This document shows positions 6,912 through 13,479 of a stretch of 14,463 nt of DNA, in pieces; the first letter of the stretch is position 1; every line of letters starts with the position of its first letter. A program made the position numbers and the translations under genes. This DNA comes from Alphaproteobacteria bacterium (GTDB taxonomy: Bacteria; Pseudomonadota; Alphaproteobacteria; Sphingomonadales; Emcibacteraceae), in the NCBI GenBank assembly GCA_030432815.1, contig JAUILB010000037.1, forward strand, positions 1 through 14,463, in the 5' to 3' direction. Below the pieces are notes generated by a model. That model worked only from the letters and a program-made list of their open reading frames with translations, did not search any database and was not told where the DNA came from.

Positions 6912-7406
6912 ATGACAAAAGCCGCCACTAAGAAAGAGTGTGAATGGAACTCCTGTACACAGGAAGGCAGATACCGAATTCAGACCACTGCTGATAAGTC
7001 TGATATTCACTGGTTCTGTCAGGTTCATGCACGTGCATTTGACTTAAGTGTTATTAATCGGGGCCCTTTTATCGGATCAGCCGGGCCTAGCTGGACAAAC
7101 AATGAATTTGTAAATTCGCAATCATCGGCCAACGGTTTTGGTGGCCCGATCCCCAATATAAATTCCAATATAAGAATGCGTCATATTTCAGAAAATAAAA
7201 TCTTTAGTTATACGAGAGCGGATCTTCAAAATTTAAAAACACTTGGATTGGAAACAGGTGCCAGCAGTGAAGAGATAAAAAAAGCTTATAAAAGACTTGT
7301 CAAACATTGCCATCCGGACCAAAATCCCGACCTTGAGAATGGAGAATATATTTTTAACACCATCACTGAGGCGTATAACGCACTAAAAAATAAAGACTTT
7401 AAATAA
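6912..7406 (+). CDS. J-domain co-chaperone with N-terminal Cys/His cluster
   Basis: A 164-residue protein whose C-terminal third is a J domain: LKTLGLETGASSEEIKKAYKRLVKHCHPDQNP from about residue 108, with the invariant HPD at 134-136, then ITEAYNAL (151-158). J domains stimulate the ATPase of DnaK-type Hsp70, so it should recruit Hsp70 to a client. The N-terminal part carries C10-X4-C15 and C36-X2-H39, a possible zinc-binding unit. A Gly/Asn/Ser-rich linker (about 50-90) joins the two. It is not DnaJ itself: the J domain is at the wrong end and the G/F and four-repeat zinc regions are absent. It is followed 24 bp later by cobS, a conserved alphaproteobacterial arrangement. The ATG at 6912 is the only sensible start (the frame at the nearby 6901 ATG stops at once), though its ribosome-binding site is weak. 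Confidence 0.9.
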   Translation: MTKAATKKECEWNSCTQEGRYRIQTTADKSDIHWFCQVHARAFDLSVINRGPFIGSAGPSWTNNEFVNSQSSANGFGGPIPNINSNIRMRHISENKIFSYTRADLQNLKTLGLETGASSEEIKKAYKRLVKHCHPDQNPDLENGEYIFNTITEAYNALKNKDFK

Positions 7407-7430
7407 CTTCCCAAGCGATTGGAAAATTGA

Positions 7431-8420
7431 ATGACTAGTAATTCAGTAAAAGACTCCGGCACTCCGGATATGCTTTTAAACGTAAATCAGGTATTTGGCA
7501 TCGATTCCGACATGGAAATTCACGGTTTTTCAGAACCGAACGAGCATGTCCCTGAAATTGATGAAAATTATATTTTTGATCATGATACAACACTTGCCAT
7601 ACTGGCCGGCTTTGAACATAATCGGCGTGTTATGGTTCAGGGATATCATGGAACCGGAAAATCAACGCATATAGAACAGGTAGCAGCCCGTCTTAACTGG
7701 CCATGCCTGCGCATCAATCTGGATAGCCATATAAGTCGTATTGACCTTATCGGTAAGGACGCCATAACACTTAAAGACGGCGTTCAGGTAACAGAATTCA
7801 AGGAAGGAATTCTGCCGTGGGCACTACAAAACCCGACCGCGCTTGTATTTGATGAATATGATGCCGGCAGACCTGATGTTATGTTTGTTATACAAAGAGT
7901 TCTGGAAGTAGCCGGAAAGCTTACACTTCTTGATCAAAACAAAGTTATCCATCCGCATAAATCATTCCGTTTGTTTTCAACGACAAACACAATCGGCCTT
8001 GGTGATACAACAGGGCTTTATCATGGAACACAACAAATCAACCAGGGACAGATGGACCGTTGGAGTATCGTTACCACGCTTAACTACCTTCCCCATGAAC
8101 ATGAGGAAAATATAATTGCGGCAAAAATGCCACTCATGCAGAATGACGATGATTTAAAGATCATCAAGCAAATGGTTCAGGTAGCGGACCTTAGCCGCAA
8201 AGGATTTATGAATGGGGATATTTCAACGGTTATGTCTCCGCGTACTGTACTGACATGGGCCGAAAATTTCGAAATATTCAAAGATCTTGCTTTTTCTTTC
8301 CGCCTTTCGTTCCTGAACAAATGTGACGAACTGGAAAGACCGATTATCGCTGAATATTATCAGCGCTGTTTTGGTGACGAACTTAAGGACGTCCCGATCA
8401 TCCAAAAAACTGAACTCTGA
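7431..8420 (+). CDS. cobS: Cobaltochelatase subunit CobS (MoxR-type AAA+ ATPase)
   Basis: A 329-residue AAA+ ATPase closely matching CobS in length and motifs. The N-terminal segment VFGIDSDMEI (21-30) and HVPEIDENYIFD (39-50) is CobS-specific. Walker A is GYHGTGKS (71-78), Walker B LVFDEYDAG (138-146), the sensor-1 region FSTTNTIGLGDTTGLYHGT (182-200) and the probable arginine-finger region QGQMDRWS (205-212). With CobT it forms the ring complex that powers cobalt insertion into hydrogenobyrinic acid a,c-diamide by CobN in aerobic cobalamin synthesis. CobN and other corrin genes are not in this window. It lies 24 bp after the J-domain gene and 17 bp before cobT, all on one strand. GGA stands about 8 nt before the ATG. 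Confidence 0.95.
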   Translation: MTSNSVKDSGTPDMLLNVNQVFGIDSDMEIHGFSEPNEHVPEIDENYIFDHDTTLAILAGFEHNRRVMVQGYHGTGKSTHIEQVAARLNWPCLRINLDSHISRIDLIGKDAITLKDGVQVTEFKEGILPWALQNPTALVFDEYDAGRPDVMFVIQRVLEVAGKLTLLDQNKVIHPHKSFRLFSTTNTIGLGDTTGLYHGTQQINQGQMDRWSIVTTLNYLPHEHEENIIAAKMPLMQNDDDLKIIKQMVQVADLSRKGFMNGDISTVMSPRTVLTWAENFEIFKDLAFSFRLSFLNKCDELERPIIAEYYQRCFGDELKDVPIIQKTEL

Positions 8421-8437
8421 GATCAGGTAAACCCGTT

Positions 8438-10282
8438 TTGAGCAAAAGCAATTTAAACTCAATCGAAGATTTTAAAAGGGCTGTATCTTCAACAGTTCGT
8501 GCCCTTGCCAATGATGCTGACATTGAAGTCAGCTTCGGTACCGCACCTGCCCCCGCCCCGGGACAGCTTAGACTTCCGATGGTTTATTCAGATATGTCAA
8601 CAGATGAAATCGCGGAAATTCGCGGCAAAGGGGACAGCTTTTCACTGCACAAACGCTATCATGACAACAACGTCCATTATAAGTATATGCCCAAAGGTGA
8701 CATCGCCCAGTCGGTATATAACGCGATTGAGGATGCACGTGTTGAAGCAATAGGCAGCATTCAAATGAAAGGTGTTGCCAAAAACCTGAAAGCACATCTG
8801 GAAAAGCACTATAGAGATCATCAGTTGCCACGCTCTGAAGACGAAGGCGATGCCGCGCTTGGTGAAATTATGAAGCTTCTTGTGCGCGAAAGATTAACAC
8901 ATGAATTGCCACCTGAATCAACCAGAAAAGCAGTTAATCAATTACGCTACGAAATAGAGGAAAAAGCAGGAAGCCACCTGGATGAATTACTGGATAATCT
9001 GCATGATCAGGATAAATTTTCCATCCTGAGCCGCAAGGTAATTGCAGATCTTGATCTTGCAAAAGATTACAATGAACAACAGGAAAATGATGACGATAAT
9101 TTCGGTGATGATCTTGATGATCAGCTAGAACAGCAAGAACAATCCGATGAAGATGTCGAAAACGAAATGGACCAGTCCGAAGACGGATCAGACGAAAGTG
9201 GCTCGCCGTCCGAGGATCAGGTAGATGATAGTGCAACAGGTGATCAGTCCACAGAAATGACCACCGAAGAATTGATGGAAATGCTTAAACAGGCCCAAAA
9301 TGAAAATGCATCTCCACCGCGTAATGATAATGATCCCTTTGGTCTTTACTCCCTGGGGCCCGGTTACAGGGTTTATACCCGCGAATTTGATGAATGTATA
9401 AATGCTGAAGACCTGTGCGATCCGGAAGAAATGATCCAGCTTAGGAAAAAACTTGATCAGCAGCTTTATCATCTTCAGGGCATGGTATCCAAACTTGCCA
9501 ATCGATTGCAGCGCCTTTTGATGGCAAAGCAAACCCGATCATGGGAATTTGACCTGGAAGAAGGTATCCTTGATACAGCGAGGCTTACACGTGTTGCCAC
9601 AAATCCACTTTATCCGCTTTCTTTCAAGGTTGAAAATGACAGTGAATTTAAAGACACAGTTGTCACACTGCTTATTGACAATTCGGGTTCCATGCGCGGA
9701 CGTCCCATTTCCATTGCCGCCATGTGTGGTGATATTTTAAGCCGGACGCTTGAACGATGCGGCGTACGCGTTGAAATTCTTGGCTTTACCACAAAAGCAT
9801 GGAAAGGCGGAAAATCACGCATTGAATGGACAGAAAATGGCAAACCCGATAATCCGGGCCGTCTGAATGATCTTCGCCATATTATATATAAATCGGCAGA
9901 CAGTCCGCTTCGCAGAAGCCGTAATAATCTGGGTCTTATGCTGCGCGAAGGACTGCTTAAGGAAAATATTGACGGTGAAAGTCTGTTATGGGCGCATAAC
10001 CGGTTAATTAGCAGGCCCGAAGAAAGACGTATTTTAATGGTGATTTCTGACGGGGCACCCGTTGATGACAGCACCCTTTCATCAAATAGTGCCAATTATC
10101 TTGAAGATCATTTGCGCCATGTCATTGAAGTGATTGAAACCAAATCACCTGTAAAATTGCTGGCGATCGGTATTGGGCATGATGTTACGCGATATTATAA
10201 AAATGCGATCACCATAATGGATGCTGATCAGCTTGGCGGTGCAATAACTGATCAACTGGCATTGCTGTTTGAGGATAATTAA
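8438..10282 (+). CDS. cobT: Cobaltochelatase subunit CobT (VWA domain), TTG start
   Basis: A 614-residue CobT, in the normal range. The N-terminal region (FKRAVSSTVRALANDADIEV, 12-31) and YNAIEDARVEAIG (94-106) are typical. A strongly acidic, Gln/Ser-rich linker runs from about 217 to 270. The C-terminal VWA domain begins near 395 and holds the metal-ion site DNSGS (414-418), followed by the ISDGAP element (536-541) and AIGIGHDVTRYY (576-587). CobT partners with CobS as the ATP-driven chaperone of cobaltochelatase. The only start that keeps the conserved N-terminus is TTG at 8438, with AGGT about 10 nt upstream; CTG at 8417 is less likely. A rare TTG start may limit CobT relative to CobS. The stop overlaps the convergent oxygenase gene by 4 bp. 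Confidence 0.94.
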   Translation: MSKSNLNSIEDFKRAVSSTVRALANDADIEVSFGTAPAPAPGQLRLPMVYSDMSTDEIAEIRGKGDSFSLHKRYHDNNVHYKYMPKGDIAQSVYNAIEDARVEAIGSIQMKGVAKNLKAHLEKHYRDHQLPRSEDEGDAALGEIMKLLVRERLTHELPPESTRKAVNQLRYEIEEKAGSHLDELLDNLHDQDKFSILSRKVIADLDLAKDYNEQQENDDDNFGDDLDDQLEQQEQSDEDVENEMDQSEDGSDESGSPSEDQVDDSATGDQSTEMTTEELMEMLKQAQNENASPPRNDNDPFGLYSLGPGYRVYTREFDECINAEDLCDPEEMIQLRKKLDQQLYHLQGMVSKLANRLQRLLMAKQTRSWEFDLEEGILDTARLTRVATNPLYPLSFKVENDSEFKDTVVTLLIDNSGSMRGRPISIAAMCGDILSRTLERCGVRVEILGFTTKAWKGGKSRIEWTENGKPDNPGRLNDLRHIIYKSADSPLRRSRNNLGLMLREGLLKENIDGESLLWAHNRLISRPEERRILMVISDGAPVDDSTLSSNSANYLEDHLRHVIEVIETKSPVKLLAIGIGHDVTRYYKNAITIMDADQLGGAITDQLALLFEDN

Positions 10283-11145
10283 TCTTCCGGCATTTCAAAA
10301 TAATTACGGATCCAGTTTTCAAAATGGTCAGAATTTAATACACTTGCAATTCTCTCTCTCAAATTATCAATTTCTGCACCCGGCATTTTGTCACCTGCTG
10401 ATCTGAAATCAAGTAAATCTGCGTCATAACGATTGTTAAGTCTGTCCTGTTCTTCGACATGGTGTCCAAATTCTACCAGTAATTCTGCCATTGACGGGCC
10501 AAGAAAACCGATAGAAAACGTCATGCTTTCCTTGATAGTTTCACCACTATGGGGGAATTTTGGCGGGATATAAAGAACATCGCCACGTTCCACATCCACA
10601 ATTTCACCATCAAAATCCGTTTCAAGAATTTTTAAATCAAGCTGCTGTATATATTTTTCATTTTCAAGAATGTTATTCCCGATTTTCCATCTGCGCTTAC
10701 CTTTACCCTGTACCAGAAACACATGATAGCTATCAAGGTGCGGGCCAACACCGCCACCGGGTACAGAATAGCTCACCATAATATCATCAATGAGCCACCG
10801 TGGTGAAAACTTAAAATATTTCAATAAATTGCTTGTTTGCGGATGATGTTTTTCCACATCCTGTACTAAAAGACTCCATTTTTCTTCAGGCAATGACGAA
10901 AATTTTTCTTCATCAAACGGACCATGTTCGCAGATCCAGTCAGATTGGTTTTCTCCGGAAACAACAATGCGCGAACGAACATCTTCTTCAAGTGATAGTC
11001 CCGCAAGTTCATCAGCACTAATCAAATCATTAGCAGGGTTCATATCCAGATATCCTTTAAGCAGGAAAGGTCTTTTATTCCAGTATTTATCGTAAAATTC
11101 GGGAATTTCCGGTAAATCGTCTAAAATCGCTAATGAGGTTTTCAT
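10279..11145 (-). CDS. JmjC/cupin-4 family 2-oxoglutarate oxygenase (ribosomal-oxygenase-like, short form)
   Basis: A 288-residue cupin-fold protein related to the ribosomal protein hydroxylase YcfD/RoxA. It begins with the family signature YWNKRPFLLKG (21-31). The Fe(II) ligands are seen as HLD at 136-138 in GVGPHLDSYHVFLVQGKGKRRWKIG-type context and His199 in YIPPKFPHSGET (192-203). The family uses 2-oxoglutarate, oxygen and Fe(II) to hydroxylate a side chain, in YcfD an arginine of ribosomal protein uL16. E. coli YcfD has about 373 residues with a C-terminal winged-helix domain; the present protein stops about 85 residues short, so that domain is missing or reduced. Residues 255-288 resemble a small helical end. 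The target is therefore uncertain. It is divergent from the GIY-YIG gene and ends in a 4-bp overlap with cobT. Confidence 0.87.
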   Translation of the reverse strand: MKTSLAILDDLPEIPEFYDKYWNKRPFLLKGYLDMNPANDLISADELAGLSLEEDVRSRIVVSGENQSDWICEHGPFDEEKFSSLPEEKWSLLVQDVEKHHPQTSNLLKYFKFSPRWLIDDIMVSYSVPGGGVGPHLDSYHVFLVQGKGKRRWKIGNNILENEKYIQQLDLKILETDFDGEIVDVERGDVLYIPPKFPHSGETIKESMTFSIGFLGPSMAELLVEFGHHVEEQDRLNNRYDADLLDFRSAGDKMPGAEIDNLRERIASVLNSDHFENWIRNYFEMPED

Positions 11146-11272
11146 GTTTTTTCCGCTCGTTAAAATTCTATTATGAATAACCTTACCGACAGTAATGTTA
11201 CAAGATCAATTTTCTGGCTAGCCCTCATGATACAATTTCTGTTATCAAAATCAGACAACCACGGAAGCACCA
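11146..11272. promoter_or_regulatory. Divergent promoter region between the oxygenase and GIY-YIG genes
   Basis: A 127-bp spacer feeding genes on both strands. On the plus strand TACAAT (11231-11236) would place transcription start about 30 nt before the GIY-YIG ATG. On the minus strand CATAAT (11175-11170) lies about 25 nt before the oxygenase start. No matching -35 boxes at ideal spacing are seen. A GGCTAGCC palindrome (11216-11223) and a small TTAC/GTAA inverted repeat near 11183-11195 have no assigned role. Confidence 0.35.
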
Positions 11273-11524
11273 ATGACCCAATGGACCGTTTATATTTTAA
11301 AATGTAGCGATAAAAGTTATTACACAGGTATCACAAACAATCTGAAAAAACGTCTTGATGACCACACGAGCGGAAAAGGTGCAAAATACATGCGCGGCCG
11401 TACGCCATTTGATCTGGTCTTCAATGAACCACATCCGGATCGCAGTTCCGCCTCAAAACGTGAATGCGAAATCAAGAAATTAACAAAGACAGAAAAAGTA
11501 ATACTTATAACGCAGGGTCGTTAA
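11273..11524 (+). CDS. GIY-YIG domain protein (UPF0213 / YhbQ-like)
   Basis: An 83-residue protein consisting only of a GIY-YIG nuclease domain, like E. coli YhbQ and relatives. Visible elements are WTVYILKC (4-11, the GIY part), YYTGITNNLKKRLDDH (16-31, the YIG part with Arg27), GAKYMRGRTP (36-45) and KRECEIKKLTKTEK (62-75), where Glu64 aligns with the metal-binding glutamate. Stand-alone members are present in many bacteria; their physiological role is poorly defined, with DNA repair or nuclease activity proposed. The ATG at 11273 is preceded by CGGAAG. Its last 20 bp overlap, on the opposite strand, the end of the sulfatase gene. Confidence 0.92.
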   Translation: MTQWTVYILKCSDKSYYTGITNNLKKRLDDHTSGKGAKYMRGRTPFDLVFNEPHPDRSSASKRECEIKKLTKTEKVILITQGR

Positions 11525-12896
11525 TACTTATCATCCACCCTTCCAGCATTTCTTCTAAAGATTTACGTATATCCTGATTTTTTAGCGCCGCAATTAAGTT
11601 TGTGGTTTCCCTTGGATCACTTTTCAGATTATAAAGTTCGTCAAGCAGGTCTGCATCCGCATTTTGCCCAAATCGACGAACAAGCTTCCAATCACCCCAC
11701 CTGACCATTCGAAGATGCGCAATACCGAAATTTTCCATATTATACTGCGCAAAAACGGGCTCAGGTTCTATAGTTTTATCTTCATTCAGGAAAACTTTTA
11801 AATCACGTCCATCCGGGCTTGCAGAAGCGGGGATTTCAATATCCAACAAACTTAACACCGTGGGGAAAATATCAACATTTGAAACCGGGGCACTTATTAC
11901 TTTCCCTTGTGCTTCCTTCTTCGGCAGCTTTAAAATCATGGGAATTTTAATCGCTTCTTCAAAAAGATTGGCGATATTTTCACTGCCAACAACTTCACTC
12001 CCGGCAATTGCCCCAACAGCACCACGGCCAAAATAACCATGCTGCCCGATAATCATGCCATGATCACCCACATAAATAATCACTGTTTTATCAGCAAGTC
12101 CTAACGCTTCCACTTCAGCAATAACTTCCCCCACTGCCCTGTCAAGCGCATGGATCGCCGCATAATTATCCCGTGTTATTTTTTTAAGCCATGCTTCATC
12201 AACACCGTCAATTTTAGGCACTATCGGATCAATATGTGAAACTGCATCCAGATCCTGCTGCGGGACATCTTCCCAGGGTCGTTGTGGTTCCCTAAAAGAA
12301 ATATTAAGTGAAAATTTCCTGTCTTTATTTTCTGCCAAAAATTCTTTGGCATATTTTACAAAAATATCGGACGTGTGGCCTTCTACCATTTTTTTCTGCC
12401 CGTTAATGTCCAGAACCGGATTAAAGGCCTTTAAATCCTGTTCATAACCGACAAAATAATCAAACCCGCGTCTTAGAGGATGGCGTTCCGGAGCCGTACC
12501 AAGATGCCATTTTCCGATCATTCCTGTTACATAACCGCTCTCTTGCAAAACCTGGGGATACGTAATCGCCGAAACATCAAGCCCGCGATCACGGTAGCTA
12601 TCATTGAGCATTAAAAAATCATTGATCCCTACCTGACTTGGATATTTTCCGCTAAGTACTGCTGCACGGCTAGGTGAACAAACCGGCGCTGCGGCATAAG
12701 CATTTTCAAATCTGATACCTTGTTTTGCCAATTGATCAAAATTTGGAGTTACGGCATCAGGATCGCCATATGCACCCATTGCGCGCTGTGAATGATCATC
12801 CGGCATGATCACAATCAGGTTCATCTGATCAGCCCAAACTGACGCACAAAAGCACAGGTAAACACATATCACACGTATCATATTACTGAAGTACAA
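11505..12896 (-). CDS. Secreted type I sulfatase (formylglycine-dependent), TTG start
   Basis: A 463-residue alkaline-phosphatase-superfamily sulfatase. An N-terminal signal peptide is visible (hydrophobic RVICVYLCFCASVWA, 8-22), so export is expected. Metal ligands Asp33-Asp34 lie in MPDDHSQRAMG; the active-site signature CSPSR is at 73-77, with Cys73 the residue converted to formylglycine; GKWHLGTAPERHPLRRGFDYF follows (128-148), and GDHG (277-280) supplies the other metal ligands. The pattern resembles the iduronate/choline/heparan-sulfatase group, but the substrate cannot be fixed. The reading frame begins at TTG (12896), 8 nt after a strong GAGGAG; the next in-frame ATG (12881) has no ribosome-binding site, so the TTG is preferred. 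Either start keeps the signal peptide. No formylglycine-generating enzyme or transporter gene is adjacent. Confidence 0.92.
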   Translation of the reverse strand: MYFSNMIRVICVYLCFCASVWADQMNLIVIMPDDHSQRAMGAYGDPDAVTPNFDQLAKQGIRFENAYAAAPVCSPSRAAVLSGKYPSQVGINDFLMLNDSYRDRGLDVSAITYPQVLQESGYVTGMIGKWHLGTAPERHPLRRGFDYFVGYEQDLKAFNPVLDINGQKKMVEGHTSDIFVKYAKEFLAENKDRKFSLNISFREPQRPWEDVPQQDLDAVSHIDPIVPKIDGVDEAWLKKITRDNYAAIHALDRAVGEVIAEVEALGLADKTVIIYVGDHGMIIGQHGYFGRGAVGAIAGSEVVGSENIANLFEEAIKIPMILKLPKKEAQGKVISAPVSNVDIFPTVLSLLDIEIPASASPDGRDLKVFLNEDKTIEPEPVFAQYNMENFGIAHLRMVRWGDWKLVRRFGQNADADLLDELYNLKSDPRETTNLIAALKNQDIRKSLEEMLEGWMISINDPAL

Positions 12897-13012
12897 CAGC
12901 TATTCTCCTCATTTAAAGTCCTGAAACAATAAACCATTTTCTAAATATTTGCCATTTTCATAATTACAGGGCACAATAAAGCACAATTTAAAAATAATTG
13001 AGAGGACGGAAA
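12897..13012. promoter_or_regulatory. Divergent promoter region between the sulfatase and GlsB-family genes
   Basis: A 116-bp AT-rich spacer. On the plus strand TTGCCA (12949-12954) and CACAAT (12972-12977) are 17 bp apart, a plausible sigma-70 promoter for the small membrane-protein gene. AGAGGA (13001-13006) is a good ribosome-binding site 6 nt before ATG 13013. On the minus strand GAGGAG (12910-12905) serves the sulfatase TTG start. No clear minus-strand promoter is identified. Confidence 0.4.
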
Positions 13013-13249
13013 ATGATTTGGACTATTATAATCGGGGGTATTGCAGGGTGGTTGGCCGGTAATTTTATGAAAGGTTCCGGTTACGGCATTCTTGGTAACA
13101 TCATCGTTGGTATTGTTGGCGGTTTTGTTGGCGGTATGGTTTTCGGAATGCTTGGCATCTCTGCAGGAGGGGAACTTATCGGATCCCTTATCACCGCAAC
13201 TATTGGTGCTGTAATATTGCTCTGGCTTATCGGGCTTATAAAGAAATAG
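13013..13249 (+). CDS. GlsB/YeaQ/YmgE family small membrane protein
   Basis: A 78-residue, glycine-rich membrane protein of the family annotated as transglycosylase-associated or GlsB/YeaQ/YmgE stress-response proteins. Three helices are seen at about 2-20, 25-47 and 55-75, with the family motifs GGIAGWLAG (8-16), GNIIVGIVGGFVGG (28-41) and GGELIGSLITATIGAVILL (52-70). The role is poorly known; homologues are often induced under stress. An in-frame TTG at 12998 would add five residues (the frame TTG-AGA-GGA), but it would run through the AGAGGA ribosome-binding site, so ATG 13013 is chosen. It is transcribed divergently from the sulfatase and appears to be a single-gene unit ended by the hairpin at 13311. 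Confidence 0.92.
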   Translation: MIWTIIIGGIAGWLAGNFMKGSGYGILGNIIVGIVGGFVGGMVFGMLGISAGGELIGSLITATIGAVILLWLIGLIKK

Positions 13250-13310
13250 ATTACTAACCGGAAATAAACATTTTATATATCCGGATGAAAACTTCTTATT
13301 TTTTCAATAT

Positions 13311-13345
13311 AATCGGCGGGAAACTTTAATTTTTCCGCCGGTTTT
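13311..13345 (+). terminator. Probable rho-independent terminator of the GlsB-family gene
   Basis: AATCGGCGGGAAA (13311-13323) pairs with TTTTCCGCCGGTT (13331-13343): a 13-bp stem with two G-T wobbles and a 7-nt loop, with a GC-rich core CGGCGG/CCGCCG. It lies about 60 nt past the stop codon. The following tract is only TTTTGC in part inside the stem, so the U run is short and termination may be incomplete. It is the strongest hairpin noticed in the window. Confidence 0.55.
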
Positions 13346-13479
13346 GCTATCCGCTCCACATGGTAGACTTCAATATCAGTATTAATTCTGAAACCCTAAA
13401 AACACCCAAACCTTTACATTCATTGATCATCTCCCATAAAGTAAATCATATTTTATTCTAGAAATACGGGTTAGCATAT
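13346..13479 (+). promoter_or_regulatory. Upstream region of the alpha-hydroxy-acid dehydrogenase gene
   Basis: The part of the 230-bp intergenic space after the hairpin. TTTACA (13413-13418) and CATAAA (13435-13440) are 16 bp apart and could be a sigma-70-like promoter, giving a 5' leader of about 30-35 nt. A second, poorer candidate is TTGATC (13423-13428) with CATATT (13447-13452). A short TTCTAGAA palindrome (13456-13463) lies just before the start codon. The ribosome-binding site is weak (ACGGG). No small gene or structured RNA is evident. Confidence 0.3.

Noticed and set aside
9086..9247. Tandem GATGAT-like repeats in cobT as a genuine repeat array
   Set aside because: They are imperfect and simply reflect runs of Asp/Glu codons in the acidic linker.
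9188..9532. 114-codon minus-strand reading frame opposite cobT
   Set aside because: It lies antisense to the acidic, repetitive linker and following conserved part of cobT and has no recognisable features; a shadow of biased composition.
7431..10282. Cobalamin biosynthesis operon
   Set aside because: Only cobS and cobT are present. CobN and all other corrin-pathway genes are absent from the window, and no cobalamin riboswitch was recognised upstream.
12998..13012. TTG start at 12998 for the GlsB-family gene
   Set aside because: The extra five codons would be translated through the AGAGGA ribosome-binding site that is ideally placed for ATG 13013, and the family N-terminus is MIWTIIIGG.
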